Source of the DNA: Paracoccaceae bacterium
GTDB taxonomy: Bacteria > Pseudomonadota > Alphaproteobacteria > Rhodobacterales > Rhodobacteraceae
Reading direction: 5' to 3'
NCBI GenBank assembly: GCA_902554705.1
Contig: CACDPP010000003.1
Location: 25,703 to 89,702, forward strand
DNA length: 64,000 nucleotides
Both the position numbers and the translations under genes were made by a program. Within the stretch, counting starts at the first letter, position 1; each line of letters opens with the position of its first letter. Below are positions 53,516 to 62,764 of this stretch, piece after piece. The notes under the pieces are model-generated. The model had not been told where the DNA came from. It worked only from the letters and a program-made list of their open reading frames with translations, and ran no database searches.

Positions 53516-55852
53516 ATGAGCAGCAACGAGAATACCAATTCTATTAATTCAGAAACCCTAAGCAGCCAAGCTATGGCTGCTCGAGCATTCCCTTACTTGG
53601 ATAGCTTGAATGAAGAACAAAAAAAAGCTGTTGAGGCTTTAGATGGGCCCGTTTTAATGTTGGCTGGAGCAGGTACTGGAAAAACAAAGGCCCTCATAGC
53701 GCGCGTTGTTCACTTACTAAATATGAGAAGAGCCAATCCAAATCAAATTTTGGCGGTAACGTTTACAAATAAAGCAGCGAGGGAAATGAAAAATAGAGTC
53801 GGCAATATGCTCGGGCATGTTGTTGAAGGTATGCCTTGGATGGGCACATTCCATTCAATTTCAGTTAAAATATTAAGAAGAAACGCAGAGCTTGTAGGTT
53901 TAAAAACAAATTTTACTATACTCGATACAGACGACCAGTTGAGATTATTGAAACAGTTAATAAAAGCCGAAAACATAGATGAGAAACGTTGGCCGGCAAG
54001 ACAATTGGCGGCTTTGATTGATAGATGGAAAAATCGAGCGTGGCTTCCAGTTCAAGTTCCATCTGCAGAAACTACTGCTTATAATAAGCAAGGAACAGAA
54101 CTTTATGAACAATATCAAAATAGATTAAGACAGCTGAATGCGGTCGATTTCGGAGATCTGCTTTTATATTGTGTTGAGATTTTTCAAAAAAACCAGGATG
54201 TCCTAAAAAAGTATCAGAATTTCTTTCGTTTTATTTTGGTTGACGAATACCAGGATACAAATGTCGCACAATACTTATGGCTTAGACTGCTTGCAGGAGA
54301 GCATAAAAATATTTGCTGCGTAGGCGATGACGATCAATCTATTTATGGCTGGCGAGGTGCTGAAGTTGGCAATATTTTACGTTTTGAAAAAGATTTTCCT
54401 GGTGCAAAAGTTATACGTTTAGAACAAAACTATCGGTCTACGCCGCATATTTTAGCAGCTGCCGCTGGTGTGATTTCAGTAAATAAAGGACGGTTAGGGA
54501 AAGAACTTTGGACAAGCGTAGATGCCGGAGAGAAAGTTCGCCTAATTGGTCATTGGGATGGTGAGGAAGAGGCGCGGTGGATTGGAGAAGAAATAGAGGC
54601 AATCCAGACAGGAACACGCGGCCAGCCACCTAAAAGCTTAGAAAGCTTTGCTATATTAGTTCGCGCAAGTCACCAAATGAGGATGTTTGAAGACAGATTT
54701 TTAACAATCGGATTGCCCTACAGGGTTATTGGCGGTCCCCGTTTTTATGAAAGAATGGAAATTCGTGATGCAATGGCGTATCTACGCATTGTCGCCAGCT
54801 CTGAAGATGATCTCGCTTTCGAGCGAATTGTAAACACACCAAAAAGAGGTCTTGGTGATAAGGCCCAACAAAAAATTCAAATTGTAGCGAGACAGCATTC
54901 AACTTCTTTAGTCGAAGCGGCTAAAATACTTCTTTCTGAAAATGGACTGGGAGGTAAGGGTGCTATAGAACTCAGCGTTTTACTTAACAACATTCAAAGA
55001 TGGGAAAACCTTTTAAATGATCAAAACTTTGATCATATTGAGCTCGCAGAGCTCATATTGGATGAAAGTGGCTATACTGCCATGTGGCAGAATGATAAAA
55101 TGCCGGACGCTCCCGGTCGATTAGAAAACCTAAAAGAGCTTGTGAAAGCGCTTGAAAATTTTGAAAATATCCAGGGCTTTTTAGAGCACGTCAGCCTGGT
55201 TATGGAAAATGATGCTGAAGAGAGTGATGAAAAAGTTTCTATAATGACTTTGCATGCTGCTAAGGGTCTTGAATTTCCAGTAGTTTTTTTACCGGGTTGG
55301 GAAGATGGTCTTTTCCCGTCACAGCGCTCTATGGATGAAAGTGGGTTAAAAGGTTTAGAGGAAGAAAGAAGACTTGCTTACGTGGGTATTACGCGGGCTG
55401 AAAGTTTATGTACGATTTCCTTTGCTGGGAACAGAAGGGTTTTTGGACAATGGCAATCTTCTTTACCTTCTCGTTTCATAGATGAAATGCCTTCTGATAA
55501 TGTAGAGGTATTGACTCCACCGGGTCTGTACGGTGGGGGTTATGGTGCTGCAGGCATGAATTCCTCTTTACAGGAGGATGCAATGGCAGCAGATGGTTAT
55601 GGTTCTCCGGGTTGGAAACGATTGCAAAGCAACAATAAACGCTCAAAGGCTGGGCAGCCAAAAGATAATAAAAGCCTTACAATTGATGCGACGGCAAGCT
55701 CAGTTTTTGTAATTGGAGACAGGGTATTTCATCAAAAGTTTGGGTATGGACAAATTCAAGAAATTGAGGGTGATAAGCTTCAAATCAATTTTGAAAAAGC
55801 AGGAAACAAAAAAGTGGTATCAAAGTTTATTGTTTTGGCGGAGGATATTTGA
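53516..55852 (+). CDS. uvrD: UvrD/PcrA-type ATP-dependent DNA helicase
   Basis: This 778-aa superfamily 1A helicase has Walker A GAGTGKTKAL, motif Ia TFTNKAAREMKNR, DEYQDTN (motif II), GDDDQSIYGWRGAE (III), EQNYRS (IV), TLHAAKGLEFPVVFL (V) and EERRLAYVGITRA (VI). The C-terminal about 55 residues form the Tudor-like RNA-polymerase-binding domain (VFHQKFGYGQIQEIEGDKLQ). It acts in mismatch and excision repair. The ribosome-binding site at ATG 53516 is weak. Confidence 0.93.
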   Translation: MSSNENTNSINSETLSSQAMAARAFPYLDSLNEEQKKAVEALDGPVLMLAGAGTGKTKALIARVVHLLNMRRANPNQILAVTFTNKAAREMKNRVGNMLGHVVEGMPWMGTFHSISVKILRRNAELVGLKTNFTILDTDDQLRLLKQLIKAENIDEKRWPARQLAALIDRWKNRAWLPVQVPSAETTAYNKQGTELYEQYQNRLRQLNAVDFGDLLLYCVEIFQKNQDVLKKYQNFFRFILVDEYQDTNVAQYLWLRLLAGEHKNICCVGDDDQSIYGWRGAEVGNILRFEKDFPGAKVIRLEQNYRSTPHILAAAAGVISVNKGRLGKELWTSVDAGEKVRLIGHWDGEEEARWIGEEIEAIQTGTRGQPPKSLESFAILVRASHQMRMFEDRFLTIGLPYRVIGGPRFYERMEIRDAMAYLRIVASSEDDLAFERIVNTPKRGLGDKAQQKIQIVARQHSTSLVEAAKILLSENGLGGKGAIELSVLLNNIQRWENLLNDQNFDHIELAELILDESGYTAMWQNDKMPDAPGRLENLKELVKALENFENIQGFLEHVSLVMENDAEESDEKVSIMTLHAAKGLEFPVVFLPGWEDGLFPSQRSMDESGLKGLEEERRLAYVGITRAESLCTISFAGNRRVFGQWQSSLPSRFIDEMPSDNVEVLTPPGLYGGGYGAAGMNSSLQEDAMAADGYGSPGWKRLQSNNKRSKAGQPKDNKSLTIDATASSVFVIGDRVFHQKFGYGQIQEIEGDKLQINFEKAGNKKVVSKFIVLAEDI

Positions 55853-56020
55853 CTATTGCTGACTTTTGTAAAATTTTTTATCAAAATAAACTGGAAAAAC
55901 TAGTGTGTTACTTTACCTGATAATTATGGATCCTAAAGCTTCAAGCAATTTAGGTTTAAAGATAATATCTTTAGGTTTATATATTTCAATTAAAGTAAAT
56001 TTGAATGAGAGCAGAAGTAT

Positions 56021-57070
56021 ATGCGCGAAAAAATATTATCCCTTCTAGAGAGTTTTGAATTAGAAGCGGGGGATAATCTCGTGTCTCTTGATCTAATAAG
56101 GGCGCTTCATGTCGATGGGGCAAAAGTATCATTTGTTCTCGAAGCTTCTTCATCAGATATTGCGCAGCACTTAGAGGCCCAACGATCAGCGATACAAAAC
56201 AAATTATTGCAAATCGATGGCTTGGATGAGGTAAGTATAGTTGTGACATCACATTCTAAAGAGCCTCCAAAATTAAAAATTGGCGGGCATCCAAAGCCTC
56301 AAGAAACCACAATGAAGCCGCAAAGTGTTTCTAAAATTATTGCTATTGCTTCTGGTAAAGGCGGGGTAGGGAAATCAACTGTTTCTTCGAATTTAGCAGT
56401 GGCGCTGGCAAATAAAGGTAAAAAAATTGGTTTGCTCGATGCGGATATTTACGGACCATCACAGCCTCGGATGATGGGGGTTTCGCAACGTCCCAGCAGT
56501 CCTGATGGTAAAAGAATTATTCCCCTTCAGGCTCACGGTGTAACTATGATGTCAATTGGTTTGATGGTGGACCCAAGTAAGGCTGTTGTTTGGAGGGGAC
56601 CTATGCTGATGGGAGCATTGCAGCAAATGCTTTCTCAAGTGGAGTGGGGAGAATTAGATGCTTTAATCGTAGATTTACCTCCGGGCACTGGTGACGTGCA
56701 ATTAACTTTATGTCAAAAAGCAGACTTGTCTGGAGCAATCATAGTTTCAACACCGCAGGATGTTGCACTTTTAGATGCGAGAAAAGCTATTGATATGTTT
56801 AAGACTCTGAAAACGCCTATTTTTGGTATGATAGAAAACATGTCAAATTTTGTTTGTCCAAATTGTAGCCATGAAACTCCTATTTTTGGAAGTGGTGGTG
56901 TTATAATGGAGGCAAAGGAATTACAGGTTCCTTTGCTTGGAACACTTCCGATAGATCTTGATACTCGTTTGGCAGGGGACAAGGGAAAGCCGGCGGCACT
57001 TCTAGGTGGCGCAGCCGCCACAGCCTATGGAAAAATAGCTGATGGGTTTATCTCAAGTGGTTTGGTTTAG
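56021..57070 (+). CDS. apbC: Mrp/NBP35-type iron-sulfur carrier ATPase (ApbC)
   Basis: This 349-aa protein has an N-terminal MIP18/DUF59-like domain (about 1-80), then a P-loop of the deviant Walker A type [11 protein letters not shown], the switch [10 protein letters not shown], and the Cys pair in [13 protein letters not shown] that binds the cluster. It loads Fe-S clusters onto apoproteins. No other iron-sulfur gene is near; it precedes the mraZ leader region. Confidence 0.92.
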   Translation: MREKILSLLESFELEAGDNLVSLDLIRALHVDGAKVSFVLEASSSDIAQHLEAQRSAIQNKLLQIDGLDEVSIVVTSHSKEPPKLKIGGHPKPQETTMKPQSVSKIIAIASGKGGVGKSTVSSNLAVALANKGKKIGLLDADIYGPSQPRMMGVSQRPSSPDGKRIIPLQAHGVTMMSIGLMVDPSKAVVWRGPMLMGALQQMLSQVEWGELDALIVDLPPGTGDVQLTLCQKADLSGAIIVSTPQDVALLDARKAIDMFKTLKTPIFGMIENMSNFVCPNCSHETPIFGSGGVIMEAKELQVPLLGTLPIDLDTRLAGDKGKPAALLGGAAATAYGKIADGFISSGLV

Positions 57071-57089
57071 TTTAATTTTAAAATTCAAT

Positions 57090-57104
57090 TGGGATTTTAT
57101 GGGA
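57090..57104 (+). promoter_or_regulatory. Upstream MraZ-box pair, opposite orientation
   Basis: TGGGATTTTATGGGA (TGGGA-N5-TGGGA) is identical to the reverse complement of 57328-57342 in the array before mraZ. Only two good boxes are present here. Two arrays in inverted orientation 240 bp apart could allow looping by the MraZ ring; this is inference. Confidence 0.55.
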
Positions 57105-57227
57105 AAAATTACATTTTGATAAAAAAATTGTGAAATTTTTAAAATTTTGTAAAAAATTTCCAAAAATTTTAGATTTTAAAGTAAATTTTTATATTTTTTC
57201 AATATTATTATTTAATCTAAATTACGG

Positions 57228-57267
57228 CCACATGTAGTAAAAATAAATATTTTTATTCTATATGTGG
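57228..57267. repeat. Imperfect inverted repeat, AT-rich
   Basis: CCACAT (57228-57233) pairs with ATGTGG (57262-57267), and the following TAG/CTA and AAAAATA/TATTTTT blocks also pair with small mismatches. It lies between apbC and the MraZ boxes and could be the apbC terminator or a cruciform site. Confidence 0.45.
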
Positions 57268-57307
57268 TATATTTTAACAAATATTTTTTGATAACTCTCA
57301 AGTGGAA

Positions 57308-57342
57308 CACCATTTTTTTCCATAGATTCCCATAAAATCCCA
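57308..57342 (-). promoter_or_regulatory. MraZ-box array upstream of the dcw promoter
   Basis: Read on the minus strand the boxes are TGGGA, TGGGA, TGGAA, TGGTG, spaced exactly 10 bp apart (CCA triplets on the plus strand at 57310, 57320, 57330 and 57340). MraZ binds TGGGN repeats with 5-bp spacers, one per helical turn. The array ends 8 bp before the -35 element, as expected for an autorepressor site. Confidence 0.75.
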
Positions 57343-57350
57343 TTTTTTTC

Positions 57351-57378
57351 TTGATTTTGCTTTTTTCTAGTGTACATT
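57351..57378 (+). promoter_or_regulatory. Candidate promoter of the mraZ leader
   Basis: TTGATT (57351-57356) and TACATT (57373-57378) have a 16-bp spacer and lie just downstream of the MraZ boxes. A start near 57385 would give a leader of about 240 nt before mraZ. Not tested; the -10 is a moderate match. Confidence 0.5.
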
Positions 57379-57384
57379 CACATC

Positions 57385-57592
57385 AGTGATGAAGATGGGA
57401 AAATTAATGGACGAAAAGATCCATCTCCTTAAGTCAGGTTTCATACAGGCCCCACTTTCATCAGTTTTTAGATCCGGCGCGCGAGCGAGCAGTATCCCCC
57501 CCCCCAGGAGCGCGCGCAGTCGGTAATCCCCGCTAAGCGGGAACGTGACAGCGGATTGAGCAATAGCAGCAGCTCAATCCGCTTCGTCATTT
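57385..57592 (+). ncRNA. UpsM-like sRNA / structured 5' leader of the dcw cluster
   Basis: In Rhodobacter sphaeroides the mraZ leader yields UpsM, an abundant sRNA of about 206 nt. Here the same position holds a strikingly GC-rich, structured block in AT-rich DNA. It comprises ATGGA/TCCAT near 57412-57424; GCGCGC (57477-57482) with GCGCGC (57510-57515) around a C10 run (57496-57505); CCCGC-TAA-GCGGG (57529-57541); and a perfect 12-bp stem AGCGGATTGAGC/GCTCAATCCGCT (57550-57583). No U-run follows the last stem, so the 3' end may be made by processing, as in UpsM. Ends are inferred. Confidence 0.65.
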
Positions 57593-57624
57593 AAGAAAGA
57601 GGGTTACAAAGAGGCACTCACGGT

Positions 57625-58125
57625 TTGGGACGACGTTTTAGAGGAGAGGGTCTACACAAAGTAGACAGCAAAGGTAGAGTTTCCATTCCTGCGCTCTTCC
57701 GTCGGGTTATTGAGTCGTGTGACCCCAATTGGAAAGAGGGGTTACCACCTGAACTGATCATTGTTTACGGCGACGAGCGACGAAAATTTATTGAATGTTA
57801 TACCATAGAAGCAATTGAAGAAGTGGATAGCAAAATTGATAATTTGCCCAGGGGTTCTCTTGAGAGGAAGACCCTTGAGCGGTTGTTTCATGGACAAAGT
57901 ATTCCAACTTCAATCGATGAAACTGGTCGGCTGGTTTTGTCTTCTAAATTGAGAGAGCGTTTTTCTATTGCAAATGAGGCATATTTCATAGCCGCTGGTG
58001 ATACTTTTCAAATCTGGAGCCCAGAGATATTCGAAGTAGATCAAGAAGAGACAAATAAATGGCTTCGTAAACAACCAATAGATTTTGACCCCCTTAGCTT
58101 TTTAGATTCAGGGAATGATCAATAA
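57625..58125 (+). CDS. mraZ: MraZ, transcriptional repressor of the dcw cluster
   Basis: This 166-aa protein has the two MraZ repeats of the SpoVT/AbrB fold: FRGEGLHKVDSKGRVSIPA at the start and TSIDETGRLVLSSKLRERF in the second half. It forms a ring that binds TGGGN boxes. A TTG start with GAGG 10 nt upstream fits the family N-terminus. Its stop overlaps the rsmH start (TAATG). MraZ boxes before the promoter indicate autoregulation. Confidence 0.92.
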   Translation: MGRRFRGEGLHKVDSKGRVSIPALFRRVIESCDPNWKEGLPPELIIVYGDERRKFIECYTIEAIEEVDSKIDNLPRGSLERKTLERLFHGQSIPTSIDETGRLVLSSKLRERFSIANEAYFIAAGDTFQIWSPEIFEVDQEETNKWLRKQPIDFDPLSFLDSGNDQ

Positions 58126-59114
58126 TGGTGGATCTGGATTTGATTTCCAAGGCAGATCATATACCGGTTTTAATAGAGCCAATAATTGAAAATATTTCGC
58201 CAGTTACAGGTGTTTGGGTTGATGCCACATTTGGTGCTGGCGGCTATACTAGAGCTTTGCTTGATGCTGGAGCTGAATTTGTGTTCGCCATTGATCGCGA
58301 TCCAAACGTTTTTTCACTGGCAGAAAAATGGTTAGGGCGATACCCCGGTAGAATAGAGCTTATAAACGATGTCTTCTCTAGCCTTGAAAAACATGTTGAT
58401 GATGTAAATGGTGTAGTTTTTGATCTTGGCGTTTCATCTATGCAGCTTGATGAGGCAACCAGAGGGTTTTCATTTTTGAAAGAGGGCCCGTTGGACATGC
58501 GTATGTCTCAAACTGGCTCAACTGCTGCTGATTTAGTTAATACCTCCTCCGAAAAAACACTAAGCAATATTCTTTATTTCTATGGAGAGGAGCGGGCAAG
58601 TCGTAGGATAGCAAAAGCTATAACCGCTCGACGAAAACAAGCGTTCTTCGAAACAACGACTGATTTGGCTAAACTTATAGAAAGCGTATTGCCGCGATCA
58701 AAACCAGGGCAGTCGCACCCTGCAACCCGTAGTTTTCAAGCTTTACGTATTGCAGTTAACAAGGAATATGAAGAGCTTTTCAATGGTTTATTTTCAGCAG
58801 AAAAGGTACTTTCTTCAGATGGTTACTTGGTTGTAGTAACATTTCACTCAATAGAAGATCGGATAGTAAAGCGCTTTATTCAAGCTCGCACCGGTAAGCT
58901 ATATTCAACAAGTAGATATCTGCCTGGTTCAGAGGTTCTACCGATCCAATTTACTAATATAACGCGAAAAGCAGTGAAACCAGCTCCGAGCGAAATATCA
59001 AAAAACTCAAGGGCTCGATCAGCAAAGCTTCGAGTAGCAAAACGAACGAATGTTAAACCAGGAAAAAATTTAACTTTGGGTGAACTTAGTGTTCCAATAG
59101 TTGGAGCGAATTAA
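58125..59114 (+). CDS. rsmH: 16S rRNA (cytosine1402-N4)-methyltransferase
   Basis: This 329-aa RsmH (MraW) methylates C1402 of 16S rRNA. SAM-binding DATFGAGGYTRALLDAG, AIDRDPN, FDLGVSSMQLD, and VVTFHSIEDRIVKRF are conserved; the C-terminus is basic. Its start overlaps mraZ by 1 nt and its stop is 1 nt from the ftsL start. It is the second gene of the dcw cluster. Confidence 0.95.
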   Translation: MVDLDLISKADHIPVLIEPIIENISPVTGVWVDATFGAGGYTRALLDAGAEFVFAIDRDPNVFSLAEKWLGRYPGRIELINDVFSSLEKHVDDVNGVVFDLGVSSMQLDEATRGFSFLKEGPLDMRMSQTGSTAADLVNTSSEKTLSNILYFYGEERASRRIAKAITARRKQAFFETTTDLAKLIESVLPRSKPGQSHPATRSFQALRIAVNKEYEELFNGLFSAEKVLSSDGYLVVVTFHSIEDRIVKRFIQARTGKLYSTSRYLPGSEVLPIQFTNITRKAVKPAPSEISKNSRARSAKLRVAKRTNVKPGKNLTLGELSVPIVGAN

Positions 59115-59115
59115 A

Positions 59116-59469
59116 ATGCGTAGTTTTATTTACACAATAACATTTGCCAGCCTTATTGCTTTAGCTTTTTGGGCTTATCAGGAAAATATTAGAACAAAGA
59201 GCGCTATAGCACATACCGAAAAATTGCAAAAAGAAATTGGAATTGCTCAGGCTAGGCTATCAATACTAAAGGCTGAATGGGCTTACATCAATCGCCCTGA
59301 AAGATTGACTGAATTAGTAGATTTAAATTTTGGTCGACTTCAACTGATGCCTTTAAGAGCATCAAATTTTTTTGAGGTTGATGGAATAAATTTCTTAAAT
59401 GATCCCGATTTGCCTGAGGTGGTTTCCTTACCCGTTAGTCATACAATAAGGGCTCGTTCCCGTGACTGA
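59116..59469 (+). CDS. ftsL: Cell division protein FtsL
   Basis: This 117-aa bitopic protein has one N-terminal span (SFIYTITFASLIALAFWAY) and a periplasmic coiled coil (KSAIAHTEKLQKEIGIAQAR), then the NRPERLTELVDLNFGRLQLM region typical of alphaproteobacterial FtsL. It forms the FtsQLB divisome complex. ATG 59116 with GGAG 9 nt upstream. It overlaps ftsI by 8 nt. Recognition rests partly on position between rsmH and ftsI. Confidence 0.87.
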   Translation: MRSFIYTITFASLIALAFWAYQENIRTKSAIAHTEKLQKEIGIAQARLSILKAEWAYINRPERLTELVDLNFGRLQLMPLRASNFFEVDGINFLNDPDLPEVVSLPVSHTIRARSRD

Positions 59470-61261
59470 GACAACGAATAGAATAGCTATTCGGCCTTTG
59501 AGCCGGATATTACCAGCACGTATGAGAGGAGAAGATCCTGATAAAATTGAGAAAGAAAATTTAAAAATACGCCATGAAAAAATGCGTGACGATGAAAGAG
59601 TGACATCAAATATCCGTTTACTACTCATCATAGTGATGTTTGCGTGCATTTACACCGCTTTAGGGGCAAGGCTTGCAATGCTGGCATCCAGTCAGCCAGC
59701 CGAGCCCGTTACTCAATCAAATAATTCTTTAATTTTTGCTCAAAGAGCCGATATCGTTGATAGAAGAGGTAGGATACTTGCTACTAATTTAGAAACTTAT
59801 GCCCTCTACGTTGAAACCCGTCATTTAGTTGATCCACTTAATACCGCCCAAAAACTGGCTGATCTTTTTAATGACCTAAACGCTGATAATTTATATTCCC
59901 AATTTACCGGTAAGCGAAAATTTTTGTGGATAAAAAAGAAGCTCAGCCCAGAGCAAATGCAGGCTGTACACGATATTGGAGATCCAGGTTTACGTTTTGG
60001 TCCAAGAGAGACAAGGCTTTATCCTAATGGTGCATTAGCATCTCATATTCTTGGGGGAGCTAGCTTTGGTAAAGAAGGGGTGCATTCAGCTGAAATTGTA
60101 GGTGTAGCTGGAATTGAAAAGACATTTGATAAACAATTACGAGATCCCGCATACTCAAAAAAACCACTCAAATTAACTATAGACTTATCAATCCAAGCTG
60201 CCGTCGAACATGTACTAGAAGGGGGAATGCGGCTGTTAAATGCTAAAGGTGCTGTAGCTATTCTGATGGAAGTGGATACTGGACGGATAATATCGCTAGC
60301 CTCTCTGCCAGATTTTGATCCAAATCATCGTCCTAGTCTTCCGGTTCGGGGTTCGCCGGCAGAAAGTCCTCTTTTTAATAAAGCTATTCAAGGTGTCTAC
60401 GATCTTGGTTCGACTTTTAAAATCTTTACCGTCGCGCAAGCATTGGAATTAGGTCTTGTAGACCCAAAAACTAAGATCAATACAAAAGGACCAATTAGAA
60501 TAGGTGGACATAAAATCAATGATTATAGAAATAATGGCCCCGAGTTGCCCGTTTGGAAAGTAATCACTGAGTCTTCTAATCTGGGAACGGCGAGAATAGC
60601 TAAAATGATAGGGTCTGAAAAACAAAGAGAATTTCTGTCTAGTCTGGGTTTTGCAAAACCTACATCGATAGAAATGATTGAAGCCAAGGGCGGAAAACCA
60701 CTTTTGCCAAAGCGTTGGAATGAATTGGAAACCATGACTATTTCATATGGGCATGGGATATCAATAACGCCTCTTCATTTGGCCACTGGATATGCAATGC
60801 TTGCCAATGGGGGTCGGTTGGTAAAGCCAACACTTTTAGAAGAAGTAAAATCTGATTTGGGCCCCCGGGTTATTTCAAAAGAAGTAGCAGATAATAGTCT
60901 TGCTATGCTCAGGGGTGTTGTCACGGGTGGGACAGCTTCGATAGCCGATGTAAGCGGATATTTTGTTGGTGGGAAGACAGGTACGGCAGATAAACCTAGT
61001 GCTCAAGGTGGGTATGATAAGGAAAAGAATATTACCAGTTTTGCCTCAATTTTTCCAATACATCAGCCAAAGTATGTATTAGTGATTGCCTTAGATGAAG
61101 CGCAGGATACTTCTGGTCCCGAACCGAAGCGAACGGCAGGATGGACAGCTGTTCCGGTTAGTGCAGAAATTATAGCAAGAGTTGCTCCACTATTGGGGTT
61201 AAGGCCAAAATTTGATAATCAATCCACTGTATCTTTAAAATTATCTAATTGGCAGGAGTAA
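59462..61261 (+). CDS. ftsI: Septal peptidoglycan transpeptidase (PBP3)
   Basis: This 599-aa class B penicillin-binding protein cross-links septal wall. A span near residues 51-71 anchors it after a basic cytoplasmic tail. The N-terminal pedestal contains DIVDRRGRILATNL. The transpeptidase motifs are STFK (S317, K320), SSN (S371, N373) and KTGTAD (K505). The GTG start overlaps ftsL. All catalytic residues are present, unlike the carboxypeptidase homologue at 2688. Confidence 0.95.
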   Translation: MTETTNRIAIRPLSRILPARMRGEDPDKIEKENLKIRHEKMRDDERVTSNIRLLLIIVMFACIYTALGARLAMLASSQPAEPVTQSNNSLIFAQRADIVDRRGRILATNLETYALYVETRHLVDPLNTAQKLADLFNDLNADNLYSQFTGKRKFLWIKKKLSPEQMQAVHDIGDPGLRFGPRETRLYPNGALASHILGGASFGKEGVHSAEIVGVAGIEKTFDKQLRDPAYSKKPLKLTIDLSIQAAVEHVLEGGMRLLNAKGAVAILMEVDTGRIISLASLPDFDPNHRPSLPVRGSPAESPLFNKAIQGVYDLGSTFKIFTVAQALELGLVDPKTKINTKGPIRIGGHKINDYRNNGPELPVWKVITESSNLGTARIAKMIGSEKQREFLSSLGFAKPTSIEMIEAKGGKPLLPKRWNELETMTISYGHGISITPLHLATGYAMLANGGRLVKPTLLEEVKSDLGPRVISKEVADNSLAMLRGVVTGGTASIADVSGYFVGGKTGTADKPSAQGGYDKEKNITSFASIFPIHQPKYVLVIALDEAQDTSGPEPKRTAGWTAVPVSAEIIARVAPLLGLRPKFDNQSTVSLKLSNWQE

Positions 61262-61285
61262 CTCCTAAAGATAAAGGTAAATAAA

Positions 61286-62764
61286 ATGCCTAAAAATAAA
61301 AACCTCAGCAGTCTTGGCCTTCATACTATTAATGGCAATGATCCAGTCATAAATAAAATTGTATTTGATAGCAGGCAGGTTGAAACTGGATGCTTATTTG
61401 CAGCTTTGAAAGGTGGTTCCGTTCATGGTGCTAAATTCGTAGAAGCCGCTCTTGATGCTGGTGCATCAGCTATTTTGACTGATGAAGAAGGTGAAAAAAT
61501 TTTAAAAGGTTCCAAAATTGATGCATTAGTTGTAGAGAAAGATGCCCGCAGCGCCTTAGCCAAAGCAGTCGCTCTCTTAATGGACAAGCAACCAGAGACA
61601 ATAGTTGCAATTACCGGGACTAATGGGAAAACTTCCGTGGCTACATTTTGCAGACAACTCTGGAATAAAGCTGGTATTGAAGCTATTAATATTGGAACGA
61701 CAGGTGTAGAGGGAAGCTGGTCTACTCCTCTAAATTATACGACCCCAGATCCAGTAAAGCTTCATCAAGTTTTATATAAAGCTGCTTCAGAGGGTATCAC
61801 GCACGTTGCTATGGAAGCTTCAAGTCACGGGTTAGACCAAAGGCGTTTAGATGGAGTTGAAATAAAAACTACTGCTTTTACAAATTTCTCGCGTGATCAC
61901 TTAGATTATCATATTTCTTATGAAGATTACTTTAATGCTAAAAAAGGATTATTTGAGCGTTTGTGTCCAAAAGAAAAAGTTGGAGTGTTCAATATTGATA
62001 ATCGAGAAATTAAGGATCTAGCTAATTGGTATGCCTTGAACAATCATGTTGTAACGATTGGTCACGAAAAAACAGCTGATCTTGTCATTTTGAGTCAAAA
62101 ATTTTACCCAAAAAGCCAAGATATTAGGTTTTCATTTCGTGATAAAATCTATCAAAAGTCAATTAATTTGATAGGAGCTTTCCAGGCCGAAAACCTCTTA
62201 ATGGCGGCTCTCTTAGTAATTGCCTCCGGTCAACACGAAAGCAACATTTTTGAAATTTTAGAGAGTATAAAGCCAGTTCGGGGGCGTATGGAATTAGCCG
62301 CAACCAAAAAAAACGGTGCTACTGTTTATGTAGACTATGCTCACACTCCGGATGCTATTGAGGTCGCATTAAAATCTCTAAAACCACATATTTTAGGAAA
62401 ATTAATAGTTATTTTAGGAGCAGGTGGCGAAAGAGATCAAGGAAAGCGTCCTTTGATGGGGGCAGCTGCAGAGAAAAACTCAGATTTTGTCATTATAACA
62501 GATGATAACCCAAGAAATGAAGATCCATCAGTAATCCATCAAATGATTAAAAACGGTATCCAGGACTATAATAAAGTTAAGGTAATAGCTGATAGAGCTG
62601 AAGCAATACTTAATGCGGTCGACTTGTTGGAGGTAGGTGATGGTCTTCTCATAGCAGGTAAGGGCCATGAAACTGAACAAGTTATAGGTGAAAATAATTT
62701 TCCGTTTGACGACTTTGAACAAGCAAGTCTTTCAGTTGCTTCTTTAGATGGAATGGAATTATGA
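61286..62764 (+). CDS. murE: UDP-N-acetylmuramoyl-tripeptide synthetase (meso-diaminopimelate adding)
   Basis: This 492-aa Mur ligase adds the third stem residue. The ATP loop AITGTNGKTSVA, YTTPDP, SSHGLDQRRLDGV and the C-terminal DNPRNEDP motif that selects meso-diaminopimelate are visible. AAGG lies about 8 nt ahead of the ATG. It overlaps murF by 4 nt (ATGA). Confidence 0.95.
   Translation: MPKNKNLSSLGLHTINGNDPVINKIVFDSRQVETGCLFAALKGGSVHGAKFVEAALDAGASAILTDEEGEKILKGSKIDALVVEKDARSALAKAVALLMDKQPETIVAITGTNGKTSVATFCRQLWNKAGIEAINIGTTGVEGSWSTPLNYTTPDPVKLHQVLYKAASEGITHVAMEASSHGLDQRRLDGVEIKTTAFTNFSRDHLDYHISYEDYFNAKKGLFERLCPKEKVGVFNIDNREIKDLANWYALNNHVVTIGHEKTADLVILSQKFYPKSQDIRFSFRDKIYQKSINLIGAFQAENLLMAALLVIASGQHESNIFEILESIKPVRGRMELAATKKNGATVYVDYAHTPDAIEVALKSLKPHILGKLIVILGAGGERDQGKRPLMGAAAEKNSDFVIITDDNPRNEDPSVIHQMIKNGIQDYNKVKVIADRAEAILNAVDLLEVGDGLLIAGKGHETEQVIGENNFPFDDFEQASLSVASLDGMEL

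Noticed and set aside
57071..57300. Replication origin or DnaA boxes in the AT-rich stretch before mraZ
   Set aside because: The region is very AT-rich with an inverted repeat, but no TTATCCACA-like boxes are present and no origin-linked genes are near.
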